64,000 nt of DNA from Dromiciops gliroides (GCF_019393635.1 NC_057862.1:99645645-99709644), one strand, 5' to 3'; shown: positions 23,801 through 38,800, numbered from the stretch's first letter. Notes: a model not told the origin generated them from the sequence alone. Made by a program: numbers and translations.

Positions 23801-26800
23801 GTTGAGCTTGGTTTATGTCCTTTTGTATAACTAAATGAAGGGAACTTACCACTATTTCTAGATCCCAGTTAAAACACAAAAACAGAGGGGCAGCTAGGTG
23901 GTGCAGTGGATAGAGCACCAGCCCTGCATTCAGAAGGACCTGAGTTCAAACCTGACCTCAGACACTTGACACTTACTAGCTGTGTGAACCTAGGCAAGTC
24001 ACTTAACGCCAATTGCCTCACCAAAAAAACAAACAAAAACCAAAAAAACACAAAAGCAGAAATCATCTGAAATCCACCACATAGCATCTCTAGTTGCTAT
24101 TATATCACCCAAGCAGATAACACCCAGATGATGTGGTCACCTGCAGTGAGTAGCATGTGTTTGTTTTTCTAGTAGCCATAATGAGTTGAGCAACTTAGAG
24201 GTACATCATGACTGTCTTCAAATACTTAAGTGGATTTTTTTTTTTTCATTTTGTCCCCATGGAGGAGACTCAGCTTTTGTTTGGCCAAAATAGAACCAAT
24301 AAATTAACGTCAACACAGGGAGGATTTGGGTTCAATATAAAGACAGATTTGCTAACTGTGAGAGCTGTCCAAAATGTCTTTGGAGGTAGTCAGTTTCTCA
24401 TCATAAGAGAAGTTGGGTAAGAGGCAGATGATCCCATAGTGGTATTATAGATGGGATTCCATTGTAAGGAAGGAAATAAGATAACATGCCTCCTGAGGTT
24501 CTTTTGATAGCGCCTATGATTCTATGAGTCATCCTCATTTTTCATCCAACCTTCCTGCTTCTCTACAGATGAGAAGGCTGGGGCTATGGCACAAAGTCAT
24601 CCCCTCCCTTACCCCACCCCACCCAGTGTATGTGATGTTCACTGCTACTTCCTGAGGTCTGAACACCCATAACCTTGGCCTCATTAGCCCATTCCTCCAA
24701 ACAAGTGAGGTGTAAGGCATAAATGCATAAACAGCAGCAAAACAAAGGGTATGGATGGCAGAGGGTAGGATAGCTTACTTTTCCTGTTTTCAGGGCATTC
24801 AAATGTCCTCCCTTCCTGAAGCATCTCCATGACTGCTGATAGCAGCCATGGGACAAAAACCTGCAGAGAGCTCAGAAAAGGCCAAGGAAAGCCAGAGTGT
24901 GACAAGATATCCTCCAAGAAGAATCATACCTCCTTAGTATGGAAATCACATAAAGTTATGACTAGGGGTCATGGTGCAAGTCTTTTTTTTTTTTTGGGGG
25001 GGGGGGGGCTAGGTTTAGTTCTCTGAGATAAAGCTTCTAGTAAATTTTATTTGGGATTTGAACTTGAACGGAATTGCCTTCCAAAAGGAGAAAGTATTCT
25101 CTCTTGTGATAAAATACAAACTCCCATAAGCCTCTTGGCACCAAAATGTTCACACTCCTGATTTGTTTCCTCTTCAGGGTTCAAATTATATAAGAAGGGG
25201 GAGTGTGGGGGGGGGGAAGGGAGGAGGGTAAGAGAGAAGCAATGACAAAACAAGAACTTCATTCTGCTGGGAGGAAACCATACATATACAGATAAGCACA
25301 AAATAAATACCAAGTATTTAGGCCGGGACTGGGGGTGGGGCAGTATTGACAACAATGGTGGAGAGGGAGGAGGGAACCAGAAAGACCTTATGCAGGAGGT
25401 AACACCTGAGGTGGGCCTTGAAGGAAGCTAGGCATTCCAAGGACTGGGGTGGGTGGGAGTAGGCACTCTAGGATTGGGGATAGCCTGTGCAAAGGCATAG
25501 TAAGGTGGGGAACAGAATGCGATGAGGAGAGAACACAAGCCATACAGTTTCTACCTGTGTGTGTGTGTGATGGGGGCAGGGGCGATAAATATATGACGAT
25601 GGCCTCATTAACATCACATTTCCAAAGGCATTTTATACCAGTTAGCATTTACAGATCCACTGCCTCATATCAACAGTAGCCATGAGGGCTAACGTGGGAT
25701 AATCTTTTAAAGAACCTGTATGTCTTTACAAATGGGTCCCATGTCTTGGTAAAGTGATCTCAGGAAGCCTTCTTGTTAACGCTGGGAAAAAGGGTGAAGA
25801 GTTCAAGTCCAGAATGAGCTACTTTATAGCTATTATACCCAAAGCTGAAATCCAGACCTTTTCATAAGGCAAAAAGCTATATGTTACAGAGTCGGGGGTT
25901 GGGGGGGGGGTAAGGTAGGACCTGCTGGTAGCAGTCCAGGGGGAGTAGGGGTGGCTTAGAAAACATGACAAGAGTTCCTTTTTTGGCAAGGTGATTTATT
26001 TCCCCTCCTTAGACTTATCTAGTCTTTTAATAGCTCTGGTAGGAAACGATAGTTATATAGCAAAACTGAACTCAAGTCATTCCAACTCTTTACTAAATCA
26101 ACCACATCAAGAAAACAAGTTACTGATTTCTTGTAGGCATAAATCAAGGGGCATGAATGGAAAAATCACATGCAAATGATTCCCAGAGTCCTGGAATGTT
26201 AGAACTAGAAGGCACCTTGGAGAGCCTCTGGTTCAAACCTCCTAACTTACACATGGGGACACTGAGGACCATAGAGGGAAAGTGACTTTCCCAAGGTCTC
26301 ACGGCCTCAAAGGGCTGACTCTCTGATTCCCTATCGCCTCTCTGCCATCCGAAGGGCGGGCAGGCTATGTACAACCTGGGCTTGGATTCTTCCCATGGCT
26401 CCATTCTAGATTGCTCAAAGTACAGGTGTCCGTAGGAGGCAGGAGACATGAAGTCAACTCCAAGAGCTCTTGACAAGAGGTGGGGTGGGAGTGCGGGGGA
26501 GGGGGTGGAGGGCAGCAGCCCTGCAAGTGATATGGCTGTGTGATCCAAGGCTCTCCAGCTCTCCTGCTGCTGGAAGGCTCTACCTCAGGGTCAGGTGGGG
26601 AGAGCACATCAAGCTTGTGAGGAAGCATTAGCCTTCTCATCCTCTTCCTTTCAGCTCTAGAAGAAAGGGTTTGACAGTGCACACATGCTGGGGACAAATG
26701 TAAAGGTCCCCAACATTTAAGACACTGCACATGCCCATCTGTCAGTGACACACATTTCTTGAAACTTCTTTTAAAGCTCTCGTTCGTTCAGGTCCTCGCA

Positions 26801-29800
26801 CTAATTCCTGTTTCAACTCTCAGGAGGAATTCAGGACTGGAGACTCGGCTAACAGCTACTCAACCCCACGGTCTCAAAAACTCATGACAGTACACCAAGT
26901 GGGCAGGGTACAAGGGGGAGATGGGTCGACCAGACCCAAGGTGCCGTGTGCTTACAGAGGAGAGGGCATGGCAGGGACAAGGGGGAGGAGATTGCAAAGG
27001 CATTTCTAAGCTGCCAAAGGAAGGTATTACTGTCTTCCCCAGTGGGATGTCATTTCAATTCCGCAATCTCAACTGAACCTGATCCAAGATCACATAACTT
27101 TTCAACAGAGAAGACGGGCTTAGGGAGCATCTAGTCCACAGCCCATACACACAGATTGTACAGAGGAGAAACTGAGGCCCCACGATAGTCAAGTGTCTTT
27201 CTCAAAGTCTTAGTGACAAAATCAGGATGAGAAGCAGAATCAATGGCTCTTTTCTATAAGACTTGTTCCAAAAGGTTTCTCTACTTCATAATTTTGTTGG
27301 AAGACTTTTCTTTGCTTTCATTTCCATAATAAGGAATAGCTACATAAATACAGCCTTGAACCATTTCAAATATACCCGCAATTTAGAATTATTTCTAAAC
27401 ATAATGACAGTATCCATGTATAAATTAATGTTCAATTTTTCATGCCCTTCAGAAAAAAACTAACACATTTATTATTCTTAATATTGATACTGATTCTTCT
27501 CTATTACCAAGTCTAGTTGTTTCTCAGACCCTGGAATGCAATGTTCAGTTTTCATATAATCACATCTATGTAAGACACAGAGGAGGGAGAATATTGACAC
27601 TGGCAGAGACTTTGGAATCTAACACTATTATTTGAAAGAGGAGTAAACTGAGGTCCGGTGAGATGGAAATAACCTACCAGAGGTCAAACCGATGAGTGAC
27701 AGAGCCTGGATTAGATCATTAAGAGATGCATATCAGAACTGGGGCAGGTGGCAAGCCTATTAACCATGACAAAAATAGGAGAGGAGGGGAAAAGCAGCAT
27801 TGGTCTCAAAAGCAAATGAAAAGAATTCTTAAATAACAGTAGATGGTAAGTCACTCAAAGAAGGCCAAATGTTAACAAAAAATTGTGCCAAAAAGAAGGA
27901 AAGAAAAGACTTTAAATTCAAAGAAGTCACAGTCATGAGTATAGGGATTAAAGAATTTAAGTTAACATAAGAGTAAAATGCAGTCCTGGTGAGTCTTACC
28001 TAAGGGAAATGAATGAAAACTTTCATAAGGGATGCCAAGATGGAAAGTAACCTGAATGACAGTTTAGCAGATTAGGGACCTTCCTCAAAGAATTAAGACA
28101 GTTGATGAAAAAACCCTAGCAGATAAATCTATCCTGCATATGGGCCATATCATTGACAACACCGCACCATCCACACACCCCGGAGCATGGAATCGTATAG
28201 TTTACCTCAGGGGAGTGAAACTTAAGTAGAACCTCATCTTCATCATATCTTGGAAGCCAGAAATAAGCATCCTTCCAGTTTCTACCATGTCAATCCAGAA
28301 GTCGCTCTTCAATTTTCCCTTGAGAAGCATGGGCAAAGGAGCTGGGAGTACTTAAGTTTCTTTCCTCCACTCTCATGAAATTGATCACTCAACACAAGAC
28401 TGATAAGGGTCGCCATATAGACTATTTCACAAAGGTCCCATTAGGTCGCCTAAGAGACCAACCAAATAGATGGATATGAAGATGTTTTCTCCCATGTGAG
28501 TTGAGTTATCTTTCTCTCCCTATATGAAATACAGGGTCAAGCTAAATCCTTGTTCACATTTGGAGATAAGGACAAAAACATTCCCACTGATGACCCGACT
28601 GAAACCAGAAGGGTGCTCTGGAGTTCGCTTAGGTAAGCAAATTCAATTTAAGCTTTCCGGCATAGGTGCTTCTCTACAAACTCTACTACTAAAAAAAATA
28701 GCCACCTACATAGCCACCTACATAGTTATCCCGTGCAGACCAGCCTGGGTAAAGCTGCATGTGAAGCTGTCGTTCCTTTCTTGCGAGCTCGTAGTATTTA
28801 GCTTGTTCTTCTCTGGATAAGGCGTGCCACTGTAGCAGGGTTGGGGGGCCAGGGGTCAGGGGGGTGGGAAGAGACAAAAAGGAAATCCAATTGTCACAAC
28901 ATGTACAATATCCATTACACAGGAGAAATCTTCATCTTTCCCGACAGCCACAAATAACATTGCCTTATGTATTTACATTTCACCGAGACCCTGGGCTTGG
29001 CCAAGACAGCTCGGATGAGATTCAATCTGTCACTTAGACTGATCTGTCCTTTACTGTTTTGGGGAGGAGGAAGGGAAGACAGGTGACTGTAATAGTTGGT
29101 CTGAATAGTAATAAAATGCTGAAGTACAGCTTCCTCTTCCAACATATACTTACGACCTTCACAGGACATTAAGAGATTCAAACTGGGACTTGTGAGGAAA
29201 AGCAGTTTGTCTGAATTCACTGAAATTCTGGCTCTTCCCTCCACCCTCCACACACCAACTTTTCTAGGTCTCTATTGCCTTATTCCCTCTCCTCAGGATG
29301 TCATTCATCACCTACCCTTCGACCAAGGATCTGGTTGATGGCTGCGCTTTCTTTCAATGTACATTCTGCTACAACTTTTGCTCTCATTTCCTTCATATAC
29401 AACATAAATGCATTAAGAGGTTTCTTTATGTGAGGCTTTTTCTTTTCTTCTTCTTTTTTGGAGTCCTGATGTTTCCTGTTTGTTTAAAGAACAGACAAAC
29501 ACAAACACATACCCTGATAATGACTCTCTCAGCCTGGCTCCCCTTGGCCCATTCTTCTATCTCCACCAATTCCCTTATAACTAATTCCATGAGACATGAG
29601 GAAAACAACATAACACAAAACAAAAGAGCCTACAATGAGTTTTGCTCAAAACTATTCCAATAGCCCAAAGGGTGAGGAAAAAATTAGATTTTATAATCAT
29701 ATCTGGAAAAGTTTCCTAAATATGAAAAGTTTTCCTAAAGCCTTGAGGGAAAAAGCACATGCATTTACTCTGTCTATTCCCCAGCAAGCTACTTTCTTCT

Positions 29801-32800
29801 TTCCTTTAGAGCAAAACCCCAAATGTCCAATTAACAGATTAGGGAGTAGGGAAGTAGTTCTAAATCTTGGTCCATCCACATGCATGAAAAGCATTTCTAT
29901 TCTCTTACACAGTGGACAGAATCAATGAGACAACCCTTAGCATATCAAAAAATACAAAATAAACCATGCAGAGCCTCCAAAGGATGAGTGTTTAACAGGA
30001 GCCAAACCCACTTTGAAAAAACAACCAGCAATAGTCTACTGGGCATACTGGGAAATAAAATAAAAAGAGAACACTTACGAGCTATGGAGTGAGCCAACAT
30101 CACTCTGGGAAGATTCCTGTTTGACTGTTGGTGTGACTATGGCTGGATGAGGAATTCCAGTTGTGTGTAAAGTATGATGTGGTGGGACCATATGAGGAGG
30201 AAACCTAGAAGACAAAAAGCTGTGTAAATCGTCAGAATAAAAATGAATGAATGGGGAGGGATATGTACATACAGATTTAAAAAAAAAAGCCTGTAACAAG
30301 CACATGAAAGCTACCCAAAGCATATGAAACCTGTCAGCATTAATTAGCGATAAATTAAACATAATGATTCTCATAATGTCATTAAAGCCAATCTTCCCCT
30401 TCATTATTGCTACTGACACGAGGCATTATGATTTTTAACATCTTTAACAAAAGACAAATTCAACTGATGTACTTGGGCGGAAAAGTAGGATATAAGCTAC
30501 CTGCCGGAAACAACATGTCCACTTTCTTATTATTAGTGCCAACTAAAAAGCCAATTTCACAGTCCTAATCAGTTTTGGATTTAAGAATGAAATCTTTTGT
30601 TGTATATTGACAGCTAAATAAAATATTAACGCTGCTGGAATTTACACACACTTTTGACAATGCTGTTCATACCTCATTAGGCCTTACTCTGTTGATGGAG
30701 CAAAATAATTTCTTTTTGTTCTTGTTGAACTGTTGTACTTTACTATTTTGGCAGGGTTAGTAGGGAATAAGGCAGGGGGGAGTGGGGAGAGGGAAAAACA
30801 ATTGTCCCTGTTTGGTTCACATAATGAGCCTTTGTCCACATAAGGGAAAAACATTTTAAGATGATAAAGATGCTAAGAAATGATAACATTTAGCATATAT
30901 GTATGTTACATGAATGAGGTTCTACATTTAAATTTGCATATTTCTAAATCTTTTCCATTTAAAAATATGCTACATATACAGAAAAGAGGTCTTCAAAATG
31001 ATGAGCAACTATGTCTTGAGACATCTTATAGTAACCAAGGAAAATATGTGACCAGTTCAATTGACCCAGGCCTGACTATAATTTCTATTCTCCTACTTTT
31101 TACTCTTGGGAAAATGATTTTAAGCATTTCACTGGGCACCCAATTGGTGTGTCTCTACACAGTTTAATAGTACATAAACTGTGCTGTAGGGACCTAATTC
31201 AATTCAATAAACATAACTAAGTGCACACTATAGGCAAAACTGGAAGATAATTTTCTAATTTCAAAAATCAGTTTATGATTCATGAGCATTAACTATCTAG
31301 GGAAGCTAAAATCAGAGCAGACAAGCAGTTCTCACCATCTACCAAATGGGTACACGGGAATGTGTGCTGAGCTCGGATGGGGCCATACTTTTCCACAATA
31401 TTTCAAAAGGATAAAGGCGACAAAAAGTAGGAGGGAAGAGGGCAAAGATGGTAGTCTCCTAAGAACAAGGACTAGCCCACCAAACCTCATTGTGCAGCAC
31501 CTAAAAGGAGTTTAGGTGAAAGAAAACATTTCTTTTCTCTCCAGGCCCAAGTCATCCACTGAATTCATTTAAATAAAACAAGCCAAAGAGTTTCTACTGA
31601 CACATATGCCACACTGACAAGAGGAAAAATTCTGCTCAATTCTACTGGGTAATAAATTTCAGATTTAAACTATTTTAGATAGAGGTAGAAGATTGATATC
31701 ACCACTAAGTGTGAAATTTTTATTTTGATGATAATTTAAAAACATGCCTTCTCTAGACTATGTGTCATGAGTGATTTCTACCTAAAAAACAATTTCCATT
31801 TAATTAAACCCATGTAAGATACTTTAATTTGGGGAATACTGATGATGAAAGTACTATTGACAAATGCAGAGGGGGGTCATAAAATAATTTTAAATAACAC
31901 AAAATCATGAGTTATTATAGCCTTCTAACTTCCAAGTTCTAAACTATAGTTTTCCTTCCTGGGTTCTTTAGCCATCCTTCTAAATTGCTACTTATTTGAT
32001 GATGAGGTGGCATTTGAATAAATAAATTTCAGAAGTATGGGGTGAAGGGAGGGGGGGGGCTTGAACTCTTTTGGGGCATGTCAAAATTCGAAAATGATTG
32101 ATTGGATTGTAACCTGATGTGATCTTTCACTTAGAAATAACCATAAGCCCTGGATACCATCAAAGAGACTTAAAGTCTCAATAGCCCCATGGTCTCACCC
32201 CATTCCACTCCACTGCTTTGGGGCCTTGGGGATAATGGAAATAAGAATACATGTCCCTGGAAGTGCTTGGGCAGAGGGGTTGCCTATGCTGTCAACACGA
32301 GATGTTGGATATGACATAAGTACACCTATTCCCTTCTTGGATTAGGCGAGTGTGAATAGGGACAGGTATGCAAAGAAATGAGAGGAAGAACATGCATGAC
32401 AGAGGAAAAGGCCACGAGGATTGATTCTATTTCAAGGAAAGGGTGAAAAAGAAAGGTGGTTCCAGGGGCCATTGAAGAATAAACACTTAAAAATCCACAA
32501 CTATCCATACCTACTCAAGAGAAAGAGACAGAGAGACAGAGGAGGCAAAGGAGAGAGGACGAGTGAATGCATACCTTTGCTTGAGAAACTCTTCTGCAGA
32601 CAACTATTTCATGAAATGCAATAAACACCCTAAAAATTCTAAGTAGCTCATTATATACCCCTGTCTGCTTTTATGGCTCCAAGCCAGAATATAATGATGA
32701 GCCTTAACTTGTTAAGGACAACTAATTTTTGTTTCTGGCTGTCTCAGGGGCTTCCCTCTTACTCAGTCTCACTTTGCTTCACTGTTGACATGTTTCTGTT

Positions 32801-35800
32801 AACTGGATGTCATCTGCCTGCCTTGATTTTATGCACAAGCAGTAGGATGCATTTTCCTGTGCAACAATCCTGCTTTGAGTTGCATTAGATTTGTCATTAT
32901 TCTCTCATTCCCCCCCTTGCACTTGTAACATTTCATCTCTTCCTGCCTTATTTTTTTTGAGCCACGGTGCACCCACATTATGGTTTATACATGATCTTGC
33001 TCCCTTTGAAGCCGGCAGATTTCAGAGCCAGCTCTCGTCAGGAGTAGCGCCTTGCACCAATTTAGCAGGCTGAGGGCCCCGAGCTCCAACATCTCAATCT
33101 AAAGGGGGTCACAGGGTGGCACAAGTGAGTGTCAGCAAGTGCTGTTTAATTGCCAATCTAGGCTTCTCCGTGGTGTTTAAAGTATAATGACCCATCACTT
33201 AATTCTGAGAAGTCCTGGCCCCGCTGCTGAATGGAATGAATATCAAAGGGTATTCTGGAACAGGGCATGCAGCCTACATTTCCTATAACTGCCATAAGTA
33301 TAATAGACCTGTACTTCTGTCGGCCCATTACGACAATAATGTATTTAATTTGCTGTATACTCTTTTTAACTAGGTACCTTTCATAAGGCCTACCTGGGGA
33401 ATAGACTTTCTCCCCCCTCCCCAGATCTCCCCTAACCTTTCCTTCTATCCCTTCCCCTTTCCCCCCCAAATTATAGACTAACCCCATAAAGAATGATTCA
33501 ATCAATAAACTCAACCCTAATCCACATCCTATAACTAATTCAGCCTTTGGAATTCATTAGAACAACAACCAAAACGTTCCCTATGACCATCAAAATAAAA
33601 TGCAGGAGCAGGAGACCTGGGGCTTTGGGTCACCAGCTTTTTCAGAGGGAGTTTCCCTCTTTTGTCTATCCCCATTTATCTGAACTTTGTAAGGGATCAT
33701 ATGCCTTAATGGGCAGCACTTAAAGAAAACTAGGGATCCAGCCCTTCCTTTAGATATGCAAGCATGTGTGTTCATCTGTTCTCTCTTTCCTATACAAAGT
33801 GAGATGGTGAAACATGATGCTTCAGGACACATAAAACTTTTACCTTTAATTAATTGTACATAGTTCAGTCCCAGGGACTGTCACATTATACTCTCAGACC
33901 ACCAGCATCCCCTCACTTTTCTATACCTGAGGCAAGCATTCCTTTCCTCTCTCCAAACCTTCCTCTGTCCTCCAATTTCATGTGCTGGCTACAGAGCTTG
34001 GAGGAGGAGACAGGGGGACAGTATCCCTGCCATGTAATGCATGCTAACTTAATTATGTGCCATCATCAAAATGGATTAGCTGTTTCAGCCCATCAGGAAA
34101 GTCTAAACCTCCACCGATTTAATTAACTTGACTGAAAATCAGATGAACAGAAAATAAAACTATCATTAGGAGTAATTAGTGATTACTTAAACATAGTGCT
34201 GCCAACCAGTTTGTAAATAAACTAGCAACCACTGGAAAATTAGCTAGAATTAATTGGAGCTAAGATAGGGGGAACATGGGAAAGAAAAAAAAATACACAC
34301 ACACACACATATATTCACATATTGAAATCTTCTTTCAAAACTTGAGAGGGGGCAGGTCATCCTTTAATGTAGATTCTCAGGGTTCTGAGCTTTGAAAAAA
34401 GCCCAATAACCTTTTACTGGAACCCTGCTTGCATAACAATAAAACTACCTTCATCCTTTCCTTTCTCAAATAGTCCAATGCTACACAGAAGACATACTAA
34501 AAAAGCTTGTAAGCCAAGACTTCTCCTTCCTGTTCCCTTAATGTCATTTTCTACACCGCTCAATTAGTTGGCTTAGATAAACAGAACACAGATATGATAT
34601 CAGATCATCTATCAGCAAGATAGAAAGACAGACTCAGACAGACACAGGAACCCACATGAAAAGTTCGATGCAATCATTATATGGCCATTATTGGCCTAGG
34701 AGTGTCTCTAACATGAACCTATGTCATACCATTAACTACTAACTGTTTTCAGATACACGTTGAGCATCCCTTCCCAGATAAAATGGGATACTAGAGAACA
34801 TTCTGATAAGTCCCACAATGCCCTGGTATCAGGACCCCGATTATCTGAACTCACCTTGACATGGAAGCATTGACAGTCAGAGCTGTTGGATAGGGATGCC
34901 GGAATCCTCCCGTTGTGATTGGGTAAACTGGTTGACCTTGCCTAGAAAGAGGAAAAGGGGGAGGAAAAAGTAAGAAAAAGGAAAAAAAGTAGGGGGGAGT
35001 AAGGGAAGAAGGAAAAGGGGGGGGACTTCTCTCTGCACAGTAAGCTTTATTCTCATTTGATCAGAACAAAAATCTTGGGGATTGTACAGCAAGGATCAAA
35101 GGGAAGAACCACAGAACAATTTGAATGCCATAAATCTGATAGGAATGGCTAATTAAATTTTATAACCTCTGCTTATGTCAATAGAGACCCTCTCCCCAAG
35201 CTGAAACTAGGTGTTTTGTTGTAATAATTAAAGGCGAAGTCTCGCTTGCTTTAATGGAGCCATCACACTAATTGAGGGCTACACATCCAAAGGAAAACAA
35301 TAATGAATGTAAATTTATACCAAAATAAAGTACAGTGAATCAAAGGACTTCAGTTGCGCTTTGGGCCTCTTTCGGTATTTAGATCTCGGTGAGAAAACAT
35401 TAAATTAACAGAGCTTAATTTGTAGCCTTTTGTCAAATTAACAAGTGTTGACAAGAGTTACCGGGGGGGAGAGTCCCCAAGAAGAATTGTGGGTAACCAA
35501 TAGACAATCACACCTCATTACAATAATTAAAAAATACAGCAACACGCAAAATAGCTTCCTCATGAAAGACCCACAACTTTTTCTGATGGAGGTTTGTCTG
35601 AGTTGGCTATTCCTTTTTATCTAGCCTTCAAACATCTCTCTATCAGCTGAGCATGGGGAGACAGTGATGCCAGGATCATCTGCTAGGACTGGCCAGCCCC
35701 TTTTAAGAATAAATAGGTCAACTGCTAATCATACTTCTCCCTCTCGGTCTCCCCAAAATGACAATGGAGAGAATACAATTATTATTGGGTTTAATATTCA

Positions 35801-38800
35801 GAATCTGTTATTGGATCATGAAACATTTAGAGTAGTGAAAAGAGCTTTGAACTTGGAAGAGGTCTGGGTTCAAGTCCTGACTGAAACTTATTAGCAGCAT
35901 GACTAAAGGTAAATCCTTTAACTCTGTAATTGAGGGAGAACTCCCATCCTCACCCTCCACTCCCATGGGTTCTATGATTTCATTCGCAAAAAGGACATTC
36001 CAATGAGGATCATTTTTTACCAACACAGAACAATACCTACTCAAGGACACAGAGAGTTGTCCCGAAAATTGAGGAGTTAAGTGACTTGTTCAGGACAGCT
36101 AAGTGGCTCAGTGACTAGAGCATCAGGGCCTAGAGTCAGGAAGACCTGAGTTCAAATCTGTCCTCAGATATATAACTGGCTGTGTGACCCTAGGCAAGTC
36201 ACTTAAACCTTTGGTCTCAGTTTCCTAATCTGTAGAATGAGCTGGAGAAGGAAATGGCAAATCACTCTAGTATCTTTGCCAAGAAAACTACATCTGGAGT
36301 CACAAAGAGTCTGATGTGAATGAACAACAACAACAAAGCATGTATCAGAGTGAATGGACTAGAACCCAAGACTTCTTGACTCTAAGGCCACCTTTCTATA
36401 CACTATGTGATACTGCCTCCTAGGGATAAGAATATTTGTACTACTATTATACTGAGGGGTAGTGTGGTAATAGAGACTATAGTAGTCCAGAAGATGGGGG
36501 GCGGGGTAGGGGGCAGTTCAGATATTGCTTCTGACTCACATGAACTAGGTGATGATGGGAAAATCATTTTTGCTATACCTTGTAACCTTAATGCTTAGCA
36601 CAGTGCCTAGCACACAGGTAGCACTTAATAAATGCTTGTTAATAATGATGTTATGACAGCCTCCCAGGCATTCCTATAGGTCTACAATTTACAGTTGAGT
36701 TGTCTGTCAGTCTTCATTGTGCTTTGGTAAAGGCAGTTTCCATGCTGGGAGCACCCTATACTGATAAAATCACAGATCCAGATTTCAGTCCCCTCCCCCA
36801 CAGGGGTAAAAAAAGACCACATGTAACCCCTACCTCCCAGGATTATTAGGAAGATGAAGTGGGATAATGACTACATATAAATGGACCATTATTTTAAATA
36901 GGAAGAATATAAAGGGCATATATGTGGATGGGAGGGGTCTGACTGGCATTGATTGAGCTCACTTACTTTTTTTAAGTTGAGGCTATATAGAATAACATGC
37001 TCAGTAAGTCTTTAGCAATACTATAGGTTCATGTGAAATCTTTCCCTAGTAGGACTCCCTCTGTAAGCATTTTGTTTCCTAATAGGTAGAATTTTCCATT
37101 CCATATAACCCCCACCCCCCACCCCCCATTTGAAATGGCTATTCTCCAATGCGATCAGCACCAGTGGGGGTAAGCAAAGAGGTGGCACAGTGAATAAATG
37201 GAGTGCTGGCCCTGGAATCAGAAAGACCTTTGTTCAAATACATACTTCAGACACTTACTATGTATGTGACACTGGGCAAATCACTTAACCTTTGCTGGCC
37301 TCAATGCTAAAATGGGGAAAATAATAGCACCTACCTCCTAAGGTGGTTGTGAGGCTCAAGAGAGATAATATTTGTAAAGCATTGAATGTATATACTAGGC
37401 ACCATATAAATATTGATTATTGTTGTTATTACTGAAGAGTTCAAAAGAAAATTTAATGCAAGATACAAATTGTAAATGGAGAAAGGGTGACTGCTAAACA
37501 AGACAGGCTCTCCAGCCACTGAGAGCCATGGAATTGGATTCTTCAGTTTGTCCTCATAGAATGGACAAGGGTTCAAGCTTTGCTTTTCCATAGAAGAGCA
37601 AGCCGCCCAACTTAAAGAAATTTCATGAGACCACCAGGCGTATGGCTTGTCCATGGCCAGGAATCAAGGGACATTCTCCCGTTTTATCTGTTTCTATCGA
37701 TTCATGCTTTACTCCCAAGGGCCCACTTAGCCAGCATTCTTTCCCATATTTTGTCCTCCCCTTTCTTTTTTAATAATTAATAACAAATTATACCCATTTC
37801 AAGAAAAGAAAAAGAAATAAAAAAATGGAACTCCTTACTGTGGTACTAACCATCCTAGCGGATGGGGGATTTGTCCTACGGTGCCAGGCGAGAGCGGGTA
37901 GTAAGGAGATATATCTGGAGGGTGTGGAGGTCGTGGAATTCCTAGAGAGGCAAACAACAACAACAGTGAATCAGAAGCACAGGAAGGGAGAGATGGAGAG
38001 AAGCAGTGGGGAGGAAGAGGGATTCGAGTGAAGAAATGGTGACAGAGGTGGAAGTGGAAAACCGGGAAGGGGAAAGAGGAAGGAAAGAAGGAGGCAAGCG
38101 AGGAACGAGACTGAGGAGGACGGAAGAACCGTCTCTTATGGTTCTAATATGCAACTTCCCTCTATATTAACTAGTGAGTTGGGTTTGCTTCAATTTCAGT
38201 CTCAATTTTGCTTTTAACTTTTGTCCTCTTTAGCAAAGTCACAAAGCCTTTACTTTTATAGCTACTTGTTGAAACAGCTTGGCTTCTATGTCTGCCCGTT
38301 TCCCTTTTATGTAGGTATGTAGCTTGGTATAGTGGAAAGAACACTGGCTCTCAAGTGAGAAGACCTGGGTTCAATCCAGCCTAATGTACACTATCTGGGT
38401 GACTCTGGGCATGCCACAACCTCCTCGGACCTAAGTTTTCTCATCTCTACAATGAGGAGGTTGGACTAGATTGTTTTTCAAGTCTCTTCTAACCTTAGAT
38501 TTAGGGTTCTATTATGTAAAGTTTCTGAAGGTTAGCTTCTTAATTCTTCCCACTGCCTGAATAACAATCTCTTTTCTCAAGTGGGGTGTCTTAGAGGCAT
38601 TTGTTGATATAACAATTATTTTTAACGTGCTCCCATTCAACTTAATGGTATGCATTTGAAATGGTTAACTATCGGTAGGTATTTGGGATCAGAACCAAGG
38701 GATAAAGGGAAGATTAAATAAAAAGTATGTTGAGGTTTGCATTTAATTCCCTGCATGAAGGTTTGTTGTATATTTCCGTTAAAGCTCCATCAGCTGAATG

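Larger units (their letters stand above)
22698..28721 (-). other. TCF7L2: Intron between HMG-box exon 11 and exon 12
   Basis: 6.0 kb. Holds two marsupial SINEs (23,109 and 23,887), two CR1/L3 3' ends (about 23,330 and 24,205), a T13G13 homopolymer junction (24,983-25,008) and several MIR-like fragments. No coding exon seen. Confidence 0.75.
34942..37838 (-). other. TCF7L2: Intron between exons 7 and 8
   Basis: 2.9 kb. Holds a repeat-free block (35,150-35,540) with an ATCAAAGG TCF/LEF consensus at 35,339, then a run of SINEs between 35,820 and 37,430. Confidence 0.65.

Noticed and set aside
26144..26751. Two overlapping Pro/Ser-rich frames of about 130 codons on the minus strand
   Set aside because: They overlap a MIR-like fragment and C-rich sequence in an intron; composition explains the length.
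28677..28721. Continuation of the HMG-box exon frame ([10 protein letters not shown]) as coding sequence
   Set aside because: It lies past the GTAGGT donor and reaches a stop within about ten codons. Only the first four residues could be coding, by use of the duplicated donor.
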